Below, piece after piece: positions 7,774-18,453 of a stretch of DNA of 64,000 nucleotides (positions within the stretch are counted from its first letter, which is position 1; every line of letters starts with the position of its first letter). A program made the position numbers and the translations under genes. The notes below the pieces were generated by a model. The model ran no database searches and was not told the origin of the DNA. It worked only from the letters and a program-made list of their open reading frames with translations. Origin of the DNA: Segatella copri (GTDB lineage: Bacteria > Bacteroidota > Bacteroidia > Bacteroidales > Bacteroidaceae); contig NZ_CP156891.1 of the NCBI RefSeq assembly GCF_019249795.2, positions 1,568,001 to 1,632,000 of the forward strand, read 5' to 3'.

Positions 7774-9660
7774 ATGAAGGTAACAATCGTTCATACAAAC
7801 AACAAGAAGCAGCTCCTCGTCAGCACCAAGACGATGGAGAAGTTGCTGGAGCGCATCGCTAAGGATGACAGCAAGAATACTGTTACCCATTTCCGTGAAT
7901 ATGTGCCCCATATGGAAAACAACTACGAGTATTACAAGGATATGCCAACATGGATGCACATCTACCCCGCTGCTGAATTCGCCAAAGACGAAAACAACAA
8001 CCTGAAGATGAAGGCGTGCAATGGTATCCTGCTGCTGAAATTCGGAAACATCACAGATGCAGACGGCGTGGAGGGCGTGAAGCGCTCGGTTGCCATGCTG
8101 CCTTCTACCTTTGCTGCGTTGGAAGGTGCTGATGGTAAGTCGGTTATCGTATTGGTGAAATTCAGCAATGAAGATGACTTGCTGCCTGCTGAGGAGGCGG
8201 ATGCCGAACGACTGTACCGCATCGCTTACCAGCAGATTCTGCCTGTATATCAGGCGATTGCCAAGGCTTCGGTGCTCACAGACGGACCGAAACCTTCTAT
8301 AGAAGCGGGCGCAAACCTGTCTTTTGAGCCTTCGATGCACAACAGTTTTATGATGACGCTCGATGCGAAACCTTATTTCAACAGTAAGGCGGTGGCGATG
8401 AAAATTGACAGCAACATGCACCCTCAGAACCAAGCTTTCAACACGGAAGATAATCAGCAGATGAATCTTGGCTCCGATACTTCGGAAGAAGAAAAGAAAG
8501 TTGACAAGAATAGCGTTCGCGAGAATATCATGAGCATGATGCAGCTGCTGAAAAGCAAATATAACTTCAGATACAACACGGTGATGAAATTCGTGGAATA
8601 CATGCCGAAAGAGAAAGGCTGGTATGGTTTCCAGCCCGTAGATCCGAGAGTGCAGAAGCGCATGACGCTGGAGGTGCAGCTCGCTGATATCCGGGTGAGC
8701 ATCAAGGATGTCAGGAATTTTCTAGAGTCTGATTACATCAAGAATTATAATCCGATAGATGAATATCTCTTCCAATGCTACGACAAATGGGACGGGAAGG
8801 ACCATATACGTGCCTTGGCTCGTACGGTTCCTACCAACAATCCTTACTGGGCAGACTGGTTCTACACCTGGTTTCTGGGCATGGTTGACCAGTGGCGCGG
8901 CTTTACCCATCGCCAGTATGGCAACTCGGTGGCTCCGCTTCTGATTTCCAAGCAGGGTTACAACAAGAGTACTTTCTGTCGCCGGCTGTTACCGCCGGAA
9001 CTGCAGTGGGGATATAACGATAATCTGATTCTGTCAGAAAAACGTCAGGTTTATCAGGCGATGGCGCAGTTTATGGTTATCAATCTCGATGAGTTCAACC
9101 AGATTTCTCCACAGATGCAGCAGGGATTCCTGAAGAACCTCATCCAGTTGCCTACGCTGAAATACAAGCCTCCGTATGGTAGTCATGTCATGGAATTTCC
9201 TCGTCTCGCCTCGTTCATCGCCACGAGCAACATCACGGATATTCTCACCGATCCATCCGGCAACCGAAGATTCATCGGTGTGGAACTGACGGGACCGATC
9301 GATGTGAGTGTGCGTCCGAACTATCAGCAACTTTTCGCCCAGGCGCTGACTGCTTTGCACAATGGCGAGAAGAGTTATTTTGATGCAGAACAGGTGAAGT
9401 TGATCATGAAGAACAACTGCCAGTTTGAGGTGGCTGAGCCGATAGACCAGTATTTCCAGCTCTATTTTGATTTGATTGAGAATGAGAAAGAGGGTGAATA
9501 TCTGACTGCCGCCGAGATTTTCGACTATCTGAAAAAGCAGATAGGTTCATCGCTCAAGGTGAACAGTTTGATGGGATTCGGCAGAAAACTGGCGAATATG
9601 AGTGAGTTAAAACATAAGAGATTTGCAGATGGGATGAAGTATCTTGTAAAGAAAAAGTGA
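7774..9660 (+). CDS. VapE/VirE-type primase-helicase-like protein
   Basis: 628 residues. The N-terminal half resembles BT4734/VirE N-terminal domains (TMEKLLERIAKDDSKNTVTHFRE...), a primase-like fold. The C-terminal half is a virulence-associated E ATPase: LLISKQGYNKSTFCRRLLPP is a degenerate P-loop (Asn where the last Gly is usual), MVINLDEFNQISPQMQQGFLK is a Walker B-like segment, and LASFIATSNITDILTDPSGNRRF is a sensor/arginine region. Such proteins are typical replication proteins of phage satellites, plasmids and integrative elements in Bacteroidota. Iteron clusters flank the gene pair on both sides, which fits a replication module. No integrase, capsid or relaxase gene is nearby. Confidence 0.8.
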   Translation: MKVTIVHTNNKKQLLVSTKTMEKLLERIAKDDSKNTVTHFREYVPHMENNYEYYKDMPTWMHIYPAAEFAKDENNNLKMKACNGILLLKFGNITDADGVEGVKRSVAMLPSTFAALEGADGKSVIVLVKFSNEDDLLPAEEADAERLYRIAYQQILPVYQAIAKASVLTDGPKPSIEAGANLSFEPSMHNSFMMTLDAKPYFNSKAVAMKIDSNMHPQNQAFNTEDNQQMNLGSDTSEEEKKVDKNSVRENIMSMMQLLKSKYNFRYNTVMKFVEYMPKEKGWYGFQPVDPRVQKRMTLEVQLADIRVSIKDVRNFLESDYIKNYNPIDEYLFQCYDKWDGKDHIRALARTVPTNNPYWADWFYTWFLGMVDQWRGFTHRQYGNSVAPLLISKQGYNKSTFCRRLLPPELQWGYNDNLILSEKRQVYQAMAQFMVINLDEFNQISPQMQQGFLKNLIQLPTLKYKPPYGSHVMEFPRLASFIATSNITDILTDPSGNRRFIGVELTGPIDVSVRPNYQQLFAQALTALHNGEKSYFDAEQVKLIMKNNCQFEVAEPIDQYFQLYFDLIENEKEGEYLTAAEIFDYLKKQIGSSLKVNSLMGFGRKLANMSELKHKRFADGMKYLVKKK

Positions 9661-9664
9661 AATA

Positions 9665-9736
9665 ATGATACTTCTATGATACTTTAATGATACTTTAATG
9701 AGACTTCTCGGCACCAAAACCGAGAAGCCTCATTCT
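9665..9736. repeat. downstream iteron array and 15-bp hairpin
   Basis: Four head-to-tail 11-bp iterons, ATGATACTTCT or close variants, lie at 9665-9675, 9676-9686, 9687-9697 and 9698-9708, in exact helical phase. The last copy flows into AATGAGACTTCTCGG (9697-9711), which pairs with CCGAGAAGCCTCATT (9720-9734; one mismatch) to make a hairpin. A further ATGAGACTTTGAGACTT lies at 9785-9801. Confidence 0.75.
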
Positions 9737-9847
9737 CTTTATCTTATTATCTATCAAGTCTTTAAGTCAATATTTTCAATAGAAAATGAGACTTTGAGAC
9801 TTTTTTCTCAAAAAAAACTTTTCCACGTAAGAGAAAACTATTATCCT

Positions 9848-11218
9848 TTAGATAGCATAAAGGAAGGTGCGGATGAACCAGTAGCAAACGATACCTGCAA
9901 TGTAACCTACGAAAGCAATCCAGGAGATGTGCTTCATATACCAGCCGAAGGTAATCTTCTCCAAGCCCATTACTACCACACCAGCGGCACTACCGATAAT
10001 CAGCATAGAACCACCGACACCGGCACAGTAGGCGAGCAACTGCCAGAAGACGCCATCCACAGCCATATCACCAGCGGCTGCCACAGGATACATTCCCATA
10101 CATCCGGCTACCAGAGGCACATTATCAACAATACTTGAAAGCACACCGATGATACCAGTTACGAGGTAGTGGTTGCCATCGAATACGACGTTCAAGCCCT
10201 GACCCAAAGCAGTCAATACGCCAATCTCAGCCAGGCAGGATACTGCCATCAGGATACCGAGGAAGAAGAGGATAGTACTCATATCAACACGAGAAAGCAA
10301 CTTGGTTACTCGCTTCTGAGTGCCCTCGGCATCAGCTCCACGATGCAAACCGCGATAGAAAACTTCGGTAGCAGTCCAGAGAACGCCCAATACCAGAAGG
10401 ATTCCTACGAATGGAGGCAAGTGGGTGATACTCTTGAAGATAGGAACGAAGATCAAACCGCCTACTCCCAACCAGAACACTGCCTTGCGCTGACCTTCGG
10501 TGAAATCGCTGACCGATGCATTCTGCTGGGCAGAAACCTCAGGCATCACGAGTTCGCCCTTCAACATGGTCTGAAGGATGAGGGCTGGAATCACCATGGA
10601 AACCACAGACGGGATGAAGATTTCGGCGATAACGCCGGCAGCAGTAATTAATCCCTTGTTCCAGAGCATGATGGTGGTAACATCGCCGATTGGTGAGAAA
10701 GCACCACCCGAATTGGCTGCGATGATGACGAGGGATGCATAAACCATGCGGTCCTTGTGGTCGGTAACGAGCTTTCGGAGAATCATGATCATCACGATAC
10801 TGGTGGTCAGATTGTCGAGGATGGCAGAGAGGAAGAAGGTAAGGATAGCGATACGCCAGAGGAGCGCACGCTTCGACTTGGTTTTCATCACCTTGCGAAC
10901 CCAGTTGAATCCGCCGTTCTGGTCAACGATTTCCACGATGGTCATCGCACCCATCAGGAAGAAGAGTGTTGTGGCAGTATCGCCCAGATGTTCCTGGATG
11001 ATTCCGGTCACCTTCTCCACCATTCCAGCAGCGCCGCCTGTATAATCAGGGTGCATCAACTGGAGATACTGCATTGGATCCATCATGTAGAGGGTCCAAC
11101 AACCTACCAACATCAACAGGGCTATCGCAGCCTTGTTTACCTTAGTCAAGCTTTCGGTAGCTATGAGTGCATAGCCGAGCACGAAAACGACAATAATAGA
11201 AATTGTAAGTGTAGTCAT
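9848..11218 (-). CDS. nhaD: Na+/H+ antiporter NhaD
   Basis: 456 residues, a polytopic inner-membrane protein with about 11-13 helices. Family hallmarks include FFLMGAMTIVEIVDQNGGF, ILDNLTTSIVMIMILRKL and IIAANSGGAFSPIGDVTT, the conserved Asp/Thr-rich transport core of the NhaD/ArsB superfamily. It exports sodium in exchange for protons and supports pH and salt homeostasis. Its promoter TATCTTTG lies at 11299-11292 on the minus strand. It is transcribed alone, away from the VapE module. Confidence 0.9.
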   Translation of the reverse strand: MTTLTISIIVVFVLGYALIATESLTKVNKAAIALLMLVGCWTLYMMDPMQYLQLMHPDYTGGAAGMVEKVTGIIQEHLGDTATTLFFLMGAMTIVEIVDQNGGFNWVRKVMKTKSKRALLWRIAILTFFLSAILDNLTTSIVMIMILRKLVTDHKDRMVYASLVIIAANSGGAFSPIGDVTTIMLWNKGLITAAGVIAEIFIPSVVSMVIPALILQTMLKGELVMPEVSAQQNASVSDFTEGQRKAVFWLGVGGLIFVPIFKSITHLPPFVGILLVLGVLWTATEVFYRGLHRGADAEGTQKRVTKLLSRVDMSTILFFLGILMAVSCLAEIGVLTALGQGLNVVFDGNHYLVTGIIGVLSSIVDNVPLVAGCMGMYPVAAAGDMAVDGVFWQLLAYCAGVGGSMLIIGSAAGVVVMGLEKITFGWYMKHISWIAFVGYIAGIVCYWFIRTFLYAI

Positions 11219-11392
11219 TACTTTTTATTTATTATTAGATATTCTTTTTTCCTTTATGTATGATTTGGTACTCACAATTGCCAAACGGCTGCAAAGATAC
11301 AAAAAGAAAAGCAATAACCACACGATTCCTTATTATAATTGTATGTAATCGTTTACTTACTTACGGTTTTAACCTAATAATAACAGATTTTC

Positions 11393-11424
11393 TTTGCGCA
11401 TCTAACTGATTATTCTTACTTTTG
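11393..11424 (+). promoter_or_regulatory. promoter of the secreted protein gene
   Basis: TTTG at 11393-11396 and TACTTTTG at 11417-11424 with a 20-bp spacer, matching the Bacteroidota consensus. Confidence 0.55.
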
Positions 11425-11460
11425 CACATCATTAAGTATTCTTTTTAAAGCATCATCAAT

Positions 11461-12378
11461 ATGAAACATCATCATTATATGAAATATCTGTTTGTGCTTC
11501 TCCTCTTCCTTCCTACCAGTCTTATGGCACAGAACAAGGAAGAGAAGATGCCTGGACATATCACAAAAATACTGAAACTGGAGGATGTGAACGTAACCGG
11601 GAACCGTCCTCACTTCATCAGACTTAAGGGATATTATCGCAGTTACCAGACCAACGACTCTGTAATGAAATACTTCAACGACGGCATCGTGGAGTATTAC
11701 ATCAACCTGAAGAATGGAAAGACGGATCTCAATGCCTATTCCAAAAGAAATCTTCACAACAGCCGACTCGTTTCCGAAGACAAAAAGCGAGCATTCATGG
11801 TCAGCGACAAAGGAACCTTCCGACCTTGGCCGGAAGAGAAGACACTTATTGAGCAATATCGAAAGAAATATCAGCTGAAAGATTCACTGGGCTCCCAACT
11901 CGTCCTGCTCAATCAGCAGACGATAGGCAGTATTCAAACGGACAGCAGCCGGAACATCTGTCAGATAGAAATCAACCACCTTCCTACCTACAAGAATCTG
12001 ACACACCAGCTTTTCGGTTATACCCAGACAGATATCTACGACCATGTGGTAGAAACCTACCAGATAAGTCCTGAAGATTACTATTCCTTCAAGGACCTGC
12101 TCTTCCAAAAAACTGACAACAGCTATCTTTTCTCTCATAAGAAAGACAAGCAGCAGCAACTCATCCATGTGATTACCGAATTATATATCACGGAAAAGGA
12201 GTATGTAGAAAAGAAGCAATCCATCAAACCGGATTCTTCTACTCCCAAAGAATCAGCTGCCGCCATTACCGATTTCTGCATCAGAAACAAGATACCTTCC
12301 TTGCCTGAAGCAACAGAGCAGGAGATGCAGCAGTTGACTCCCTATAATCCTGCAAACATGAAAGAGATAAAGGAGTAA
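11461..12378 (+). CDS. secreted protein of unknown function
   Basis: 305 residues with a signal peptide (MKYLFVLLLFLPTSLMAQ) best read from the second in-frame ATG at 11479. The mature part is rich in Tyr, Asn and charged residues, with beta-strand-like stretches (IEINHLPTYKNLTHQLFGYTQTDIYD within about residues 160-190). No lipobox and no catalytic motif that I know. It is flanked by its own promoter and a bidirectional terminator, so it is monocistronic. Confidence 0.65.
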   Translation: MKHHHYMKYLFVLLLFLPTSLMAQNKEEKMPGHITKILKLEDVNVTGNRPHFIRLKGYYRSYQTNDSVMKYFNDGIVEYYINLKNGKTDLNAYSKRNLHNSRLVSEDKKRAFMVSDKGTFRPWPEEKTLIEQYRKKYQLKDSLGSQLVLLNQQTIGSIQTDSSRNICQIEINHLPTYKNLTHQLFGYTQTDIYDHVVETYQISPEDYYSFKDLLFQKTDNSYLFSHKKDKQQQLIHVITELYITEKEYVEKKQSIKPDSSTPKESAAAITDFCIRNKIPSLPEATEQEMQQLTPYNPANMKEIKE

Positions 12379-12395
12379 GGAAACTATACAAAAAA

Positions 12396-12433
12396 ATCCG
12401 AAACAGATAGCTGACAACGCTTCTGTTTCGGAT
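12396..12433. terminator. bidirectional terminator
   Basis: Perfect 11-bp arms ATCCGAAACAG (12396-12406) and CTGTTTCGGAT (12423-12433), flanked by A6 on the left and TTATCTTTT on the right, between convergent genes. Confidence 0.75.
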
Positions 12434-12519
12434 TATCTTTTCGTATTCTTTCTTATTCTTCCTTAAAATCCATGCGGATTCTGATATTTAATAAAGCTAG
12501 CAATAATCATGTTCACAGG

Positions 12520-14256
12520 TTACTTAGCCACCTTGAATACGGCGGCACTAATGCCTGAAGCCTTGATAGCATCGGTCTTCTTGCCTGATTTATATACAAC
12601 CTTGCCTGTAGAAAGAACAGAAACTGCCTTGCCACCTACAGAGCTGATGTTGAGAGAGGCAGCCTTGGCACCAGGATTCACGACAACAACATACTTCTCA
12701 TCACCCAAAGTGCGCTCATATACCATCGGATATTCCTGACCCTTCTGGTTCAGGAGCTTCCAATCTCCCTCATTGTCAAGAGCCTTGGCTGAATGACGCA
12801 AAGCGGTCAGCTTACGGGTATATGACAACAGAGAATTCTGATCTCCCTGCTGAGCCTCAACGGTCAACTTTCCGTTTTCCGTATCTACAGGGAAGTAAAG
12901 CTTATCAGGCGCACTCGTTGAGAAGCCGGCATTCTTGCCCTTGGTCCACTGCATCGGAGTACGGGTACCAGAGCGCTCATTGCTACCCTCCTTGTTAGGG
13001 AGATTCATCTGATACTTCATACCAATCTCATCACCATAATAGATAAATGGAACACCTGGCATGGTGAGGAAGAAGGTCATCGCCACCTTCAGCTGGTCTG
13101 GCGTGTTGCGGGTACCGATATTAGGACGCTGGTAATCGTGGTTGGCAGATGGAACAGCGATGTAGCCGAGATTCTTGGTGGCATTATATGCCTTGGTATA
13201 GTTCTCGCTAAATTCCTTAAGCGAACCCTTGCCCTGCTTGTCGAAATAGCAGTTCTTATAGCTCTGCTCCCACTTGCCCCATGGAGTCTTGCGGTCGAAG
13301 AACAGAGAGGCATAGCCCTTAAGACCGAAATGGATGTAGAAATCGATGTTGAAACCGGCAGGAATGGCTTGCTGCGGATTAGCCCACTCTGAAATCAGGA
13401 CGGTCTCAGGATAGTACTTGTCCTTCCATGCACGCATCTCATTCCAGAGTTTGGAAACCTCCTTCTTGTCAGGGTCGTTCTTGATGAGCGATGACGCCAT
13501 ATCAACACGGAATCCATCCACACCCTTATCAAACCAGAAAGCCATGATGTTACGTATCTCCCTGCGAACAGCCTGTGGTCCAGGCGCATCTACGCTCTGC
13601 TCCCAAGGATGATTTGGGTCTGGATGAGCAAAGCCATAATTCAAGGCTGGCTGGCACTCGAAGAAATTCTTCTCATAATACTTGGCACGAGGAGCATTCG
13701 CCTCCACATATCTGCCTCGGGTACTAGACTCCGGACTTGCCTCCTGATGACGGGCTTCTATTTCTTTCTTCTCGCTCTCAGGAATATCGTTCATCCAGAT
13801 ATAATAGTCGCTGTAACGCTGGTTAGGATCTTTCTCGGAAGACTCCTTAAACCAAACACACTTGGTACTGGAATGTCCTGCCACCAGGTCGAGACAAACT
13901 TTCATGCCACGCTTATGGGCCTCATTGACCAATGTAACCAAATCAGTATTGGTACCGAATCGAGGATCCACCTTGTAGAAATCGATGACATCATAGCCAC
14001 CATCAAACCATCCCGACTCAAAGATCGGATTGAGCCAGAGGGCGTTCACACCCAGCGACTTGATGTAATCCAACTTGGAAGTGATACCCGGCAGGTCACC
14101 AATACCATTGCCATCAGTATCCATATAGGAAGATGGATAAATCTGATAGAAAAGTGCATCACTCAACCAAGCCGGTCCCTTCTTCTGTTCTGCCTGAGCA
14201 GAAAGTGTGGTTGCCGCCAAGGCAGCAACCAACAACATTTTATTCATTCTTTTCAT
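12520..14256 (-). CDS. GH13 alpha-amylase-family enzyme, exported
   Basis: The start chosen at 14256 gives 578 residues with a signal peptide (MKRMNKMLLVAALAATTLSAQA); the frame is open further upstream. The (beta/alpha)8 catalytic regions are present: LFYQIYPSSYMDTDGNGIGD near the N-terminus, GFRVDMASS (nucleophile Asp), VLISEWANP (acid/base Glu) and ANHDYQRP (third Asp), then a C-terminal beta domain. The family hydrolyses alpha-glucosidic bonds; its periplasmic location and pairing with GH97 suggest it trims malto-oligosaccharides. The exact GH13 subfamily (neopullulanase or oligo-1,6-glucosidase-like) is not certain. It lies 57 bp after the GH97 gene, so probably in one operon. Confidence 0.9.
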   Translation of the reverse strand: MKRMNKMLLVAALAATTLSAQAEQKKGPAWLSDALFYQIYPSSYMDTDGNGIGDLPGITSKLDYIKSLGVNALWLNPIFESGWFDGGYDVIDFYKVDPRFGTNTDLVTLVNEAHKRGMKVCLDLVAGHSSTKCVWFKESSEKDPNQRYSDYYIWMNDIPESEKKEIEARHQEASPESSTRGRYVEANAPRAKYYEKNFFECQPALNYGFAHPDPNHPWEQSVDAPGPQAVRREIRNIMAFWFDKGVDGFRVDMASSLIKNDPDKKEVSKLWNEMRAWKDKYYPETVLISEWANPQQAIPAGFNIDFYIHFGLKGYASLFFDRKTPWGKWEQSYKNCYFDKQGKGSLKEFSENYTKAYNATKNLGYIAVPSANHDYQRPNIGTRNTPDQLKVAMTFFLTMPGVPFIYYGDEIGMKYQMNLPNKEGSNERSGTRTPMQWTKGKNAGFSTSAPDKLYFPVDTENGKLTVEAQQGDQNSLLSYTRKLTALRHSAKALDNEGDWKLLNQKGQEYPMVYERTLGDEKYVVVVNPGAKAASLNISSVGGKAVSVLSTGKVVYKSGKKTDAIKASGISAAVFKVAK

Positions 14257-14313
14257 GAGCATCATTATTAATTCAAGAATAATTTCTTTCATAACAACTT
14301 AAAATCCTGCATT

Positions 14314-16416
<2,103 letters not shown>

Positions 16417-16435
16417 TTAAAATTGTTTGTTGCTG

Positions 16436-16443
16436 CAAAAGTA
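16436..16443 (-). promoter_or_regulatory. -7 element of the GH97-GH13 operon
   Basis: TACTTTTG on the minus strand at 16443-16436, without a clear -33 TTTG. This fits a promoter that needs an activator. Confidence 0.5.
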
Positions 16444-16480
16444 CGGCAAAAATCGATAAGTTGGTACGAATAGTAGGTTC

Positions 16481-16505
16481 TTGGTAGATTACCGCTATCT
16501 ACCAA
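16481..16505. promoter_or_regulatory. operator of the alpha-glucan regulator
   Basis: A perfect inverted repeat: TTGGTAGAT (16481-16489), 7-bp spacer, ATCTACCAA (16497-16505). A partial half-site TTGGTACGA is at 16461. The centre lies about 60 bp upstream of the predicted GH97 start, an activator-like position. Confidence 0.55.
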
Positions 16506-16588
16506 CCTCCTCACCTCTCTGAATATCAACATTTTGCAAATTCTCAAAAAAAACGGCTAGTAGATGCGAGATCCTCAATGTTTTTTAT

Positions 16589-16596
16589 TATTTTTG
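16589..16596 (+). promoter_or_regulatory. -7 element of the SusR-like regulator
   Basis: TATTTTTG at 16589-16596, followed by GCAGC and the start codon 27 bp later. Confidence 0.5.
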
Positions 16597-16622
16597 CAGC
16601 AGAATCTAAAAACATAGGAAAA

Positions 16623-18266
16623 ATGAGACATCTTTTCGTTATAATCATCACACTGCTGATGCTACAGCCGATTTACGTAAAAGCAGACAACAGCCAGCTC
16701 TACAAACAGCTGGATGCTGCCATAGAAAAACGTGCGCATTATGTAGAAGTAAAAGAGAAAAGTCTGAACGACATCAAGCAGGGTGCCAAGTATGTAACCA
16801 GCAACGAGGACAAGCTCAAGCTTTACGAGCAACTCGCCAATGGATACAAAGCCTACGAGTATGATTCGGCGATGACTTACGTAAAAAAAGGCCTTGTTCT
16901 TGCCCAAAAGAGCAACAACATCTTATATCATAAAAGATTCCAACTTAGCCAAACCAGCCTGCTTATCACACGTGGATTCTATGCTGAAGCAAAAAACATC
17001 ATGCAGAAGATAGAACCCAAGAAAGAAGATCCACTTGACTATCAGTTTCAATACTATTATACACTTTACGGACTATACAACAACTGGTCAACCTATTGTG
17101 AGAACAATGAATTCAGCAAGATTTACGACCAGCAGAAAGTGGAATACCTGAAGAAAACATTAGAACTGTCGTCAAAGAAAGATGCATTCTATTACTACCT
17201 GCTGGGAGAGTTTTACTATTACAGCAATCATTCCAACAATAACAAGACCATCCAATACTACAAAAAAGCACTGAGTATGGAAAAGCCGGACAGCCGTCTC
17301 CATGCCATGACCGCCTTTGCGCTATCCGAAGTATACAAGAAATCCAACAACCAAAAACTGACGGAACATTACCTGCTGGTTGCAGCCATCTCAGACATCA
17401 CTTCTGCCACAAAAGAAAACGTAGCCCTGCAAGACATCGCACTCTTCATCTGCAAACATAAGACCAGAAGTCTGAATAAAGCCCAGGAATACATCAACCT
17501 ATCCCTGGAAGATACTTATGCATACAACAACCGATTGCGCCGCATTGAGATTTCATCCAAATTGCAGATGATTACCAATGCCTATACAGATGACATCAGA
17601 GCCACCAACAGCATGCTCTACATTGCGCTGTCGGTCATTTTCCTGCTCTTGCTCGGAGTGGGACTTAGCAGTCTGTTCATCCGCAAGAAGAACAAACTTC
17701 TGAAACAGAAGAAAGACGAAATCACGGCTACATCGGCAAAAATGGAAGTTCTCAACAGCCAGTTGCACCTCATCAACGACGAACTGAAGGACACCAACCA
17801 GAAGCGCGAGAGACTGATAAAGGTGTATATTGACCTGTGCTATAAGAACATAGAGAGAAACAGCAAACTGCGCACCTTGGCAGTTAGAAAGATCAAGGCC
17901 AACCAGAGTAAGGAGCTGCTGAGCCTCCTTTCTTCCTCAACCAATACAGAGAAAGAGAACAAGGAGTTTCTGACGGAATTTGACAAGGCATTCCTGTCTC
18001 TGTACCCAACTTTTATAACCGAGCTGAACAAGCAGCTTACAGAATCGGCACACATCCAGCTGAAAGAGAACGGAGAAATGCCCCCTATCCTCCGTGTGTG
18101 CGCCCTGTTAAGATTAGGCATCACAGAAAGTTCAAAGATAGCCGGCATCCTGTCTTATTCGCCACAAACCGTATACAACTACCGTTCCCTGCTCAAGAAC
18201 AATGCCATCGACAAGGAGCACTTCGAAGAAAATGTGCTCAGACTCTGCATGGTTATCGCAGACTGA
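16623..18266 (+). CDS. SusR-like membrane regulator (TPR-TM-coiled coil-HTH)
   Basis: The start chosen at 16623 gives 547 residues with a signal peptide (MRHLFVIIITLLMLQPIYVKA). Residues of about 20-320 are TPR-like helices predicted to lie in the periplasm. One transmembrane helix follows (LYIALSVIFLLLLGVGLSSLF), then a coiled coil, and a C-terminal DUF6377-like helix-turn-helix region ending LGITESSKIAGILSYSPQTVYNYRS. This is the architecture of SusR, which senses maltose in the periplasm and activates starch genes. The divergent GH97-GH13 operon is the likely target. A paralogue of the same length stands beside the beta-glucan locus at 61443. Confidence 0.85.
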   Translation: MRHLFVIIITLLMLQPIYVKADNSQLYKQLDAAIEKRAHYVEVKEKSLNDIKQGAKYVTSNEDKLKLYEQLANGYKAYEYDSAMTYVKKGLVLAQKSNNILYHKRFQLSQTSLLITRGFYAEAKNIMQKIEPKKEDPLDYQFQYYYTLYGLYNNWSTYCENNEFSKIYDQQKVEYLKKTLELSSKKDAFYYYLLGEFYYYSNHSNNNKTIQYYKKALSMEKPDSRLHAMTAFALSEVYKKSNNQKLTEHYLLVAAISDITSATKENVALQDIALFICKHKTRSLNKAQEYINLSLEDTYAYNNRLRRIEISSKLQMITNAYTDDIRATNSMLYIALSVIFLLLLGVGLSSLFIRKKNKLLKQKKDEITATSAKMEVLNSQLHLINDELKDTNQKRERLIKVYIDLCYKNIERNSKLRTLAVRKIKANQSKELLSLLSSSTNTEKENKEFLTEFDKAFLSLYPTFITELNKQLTESAHIQLKENGEMPPILRVCALLRLGITESSKIAGILSYSPQTVYNYRSLLKNNAIDKEHFEENVLRLCMVIAD

Positions 18267-18453
18267 TGGGAGATTAAGAATACGGCACAAATATCCGAAA
18301 CAGATAGCTGCCAATGCTTTCTTCCGAAAAAATGGAGCTGATTTGCCAAAGTAACATCTTTGTCGCAGCTTCGTCAATGCCTTTCAACCTCATTGCAACC
18401 CCAGTGTAATATAACCACCGTACCTTTGCAACCGAAATCAAACGATATAGGTT

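Noticed and set aside
7771..8433. 220-codon minus-strand frame across the start of the VapE gene
   Set aside because: His/Arg-rich shadow translation of a coding strand; no promoter or family resemblance.
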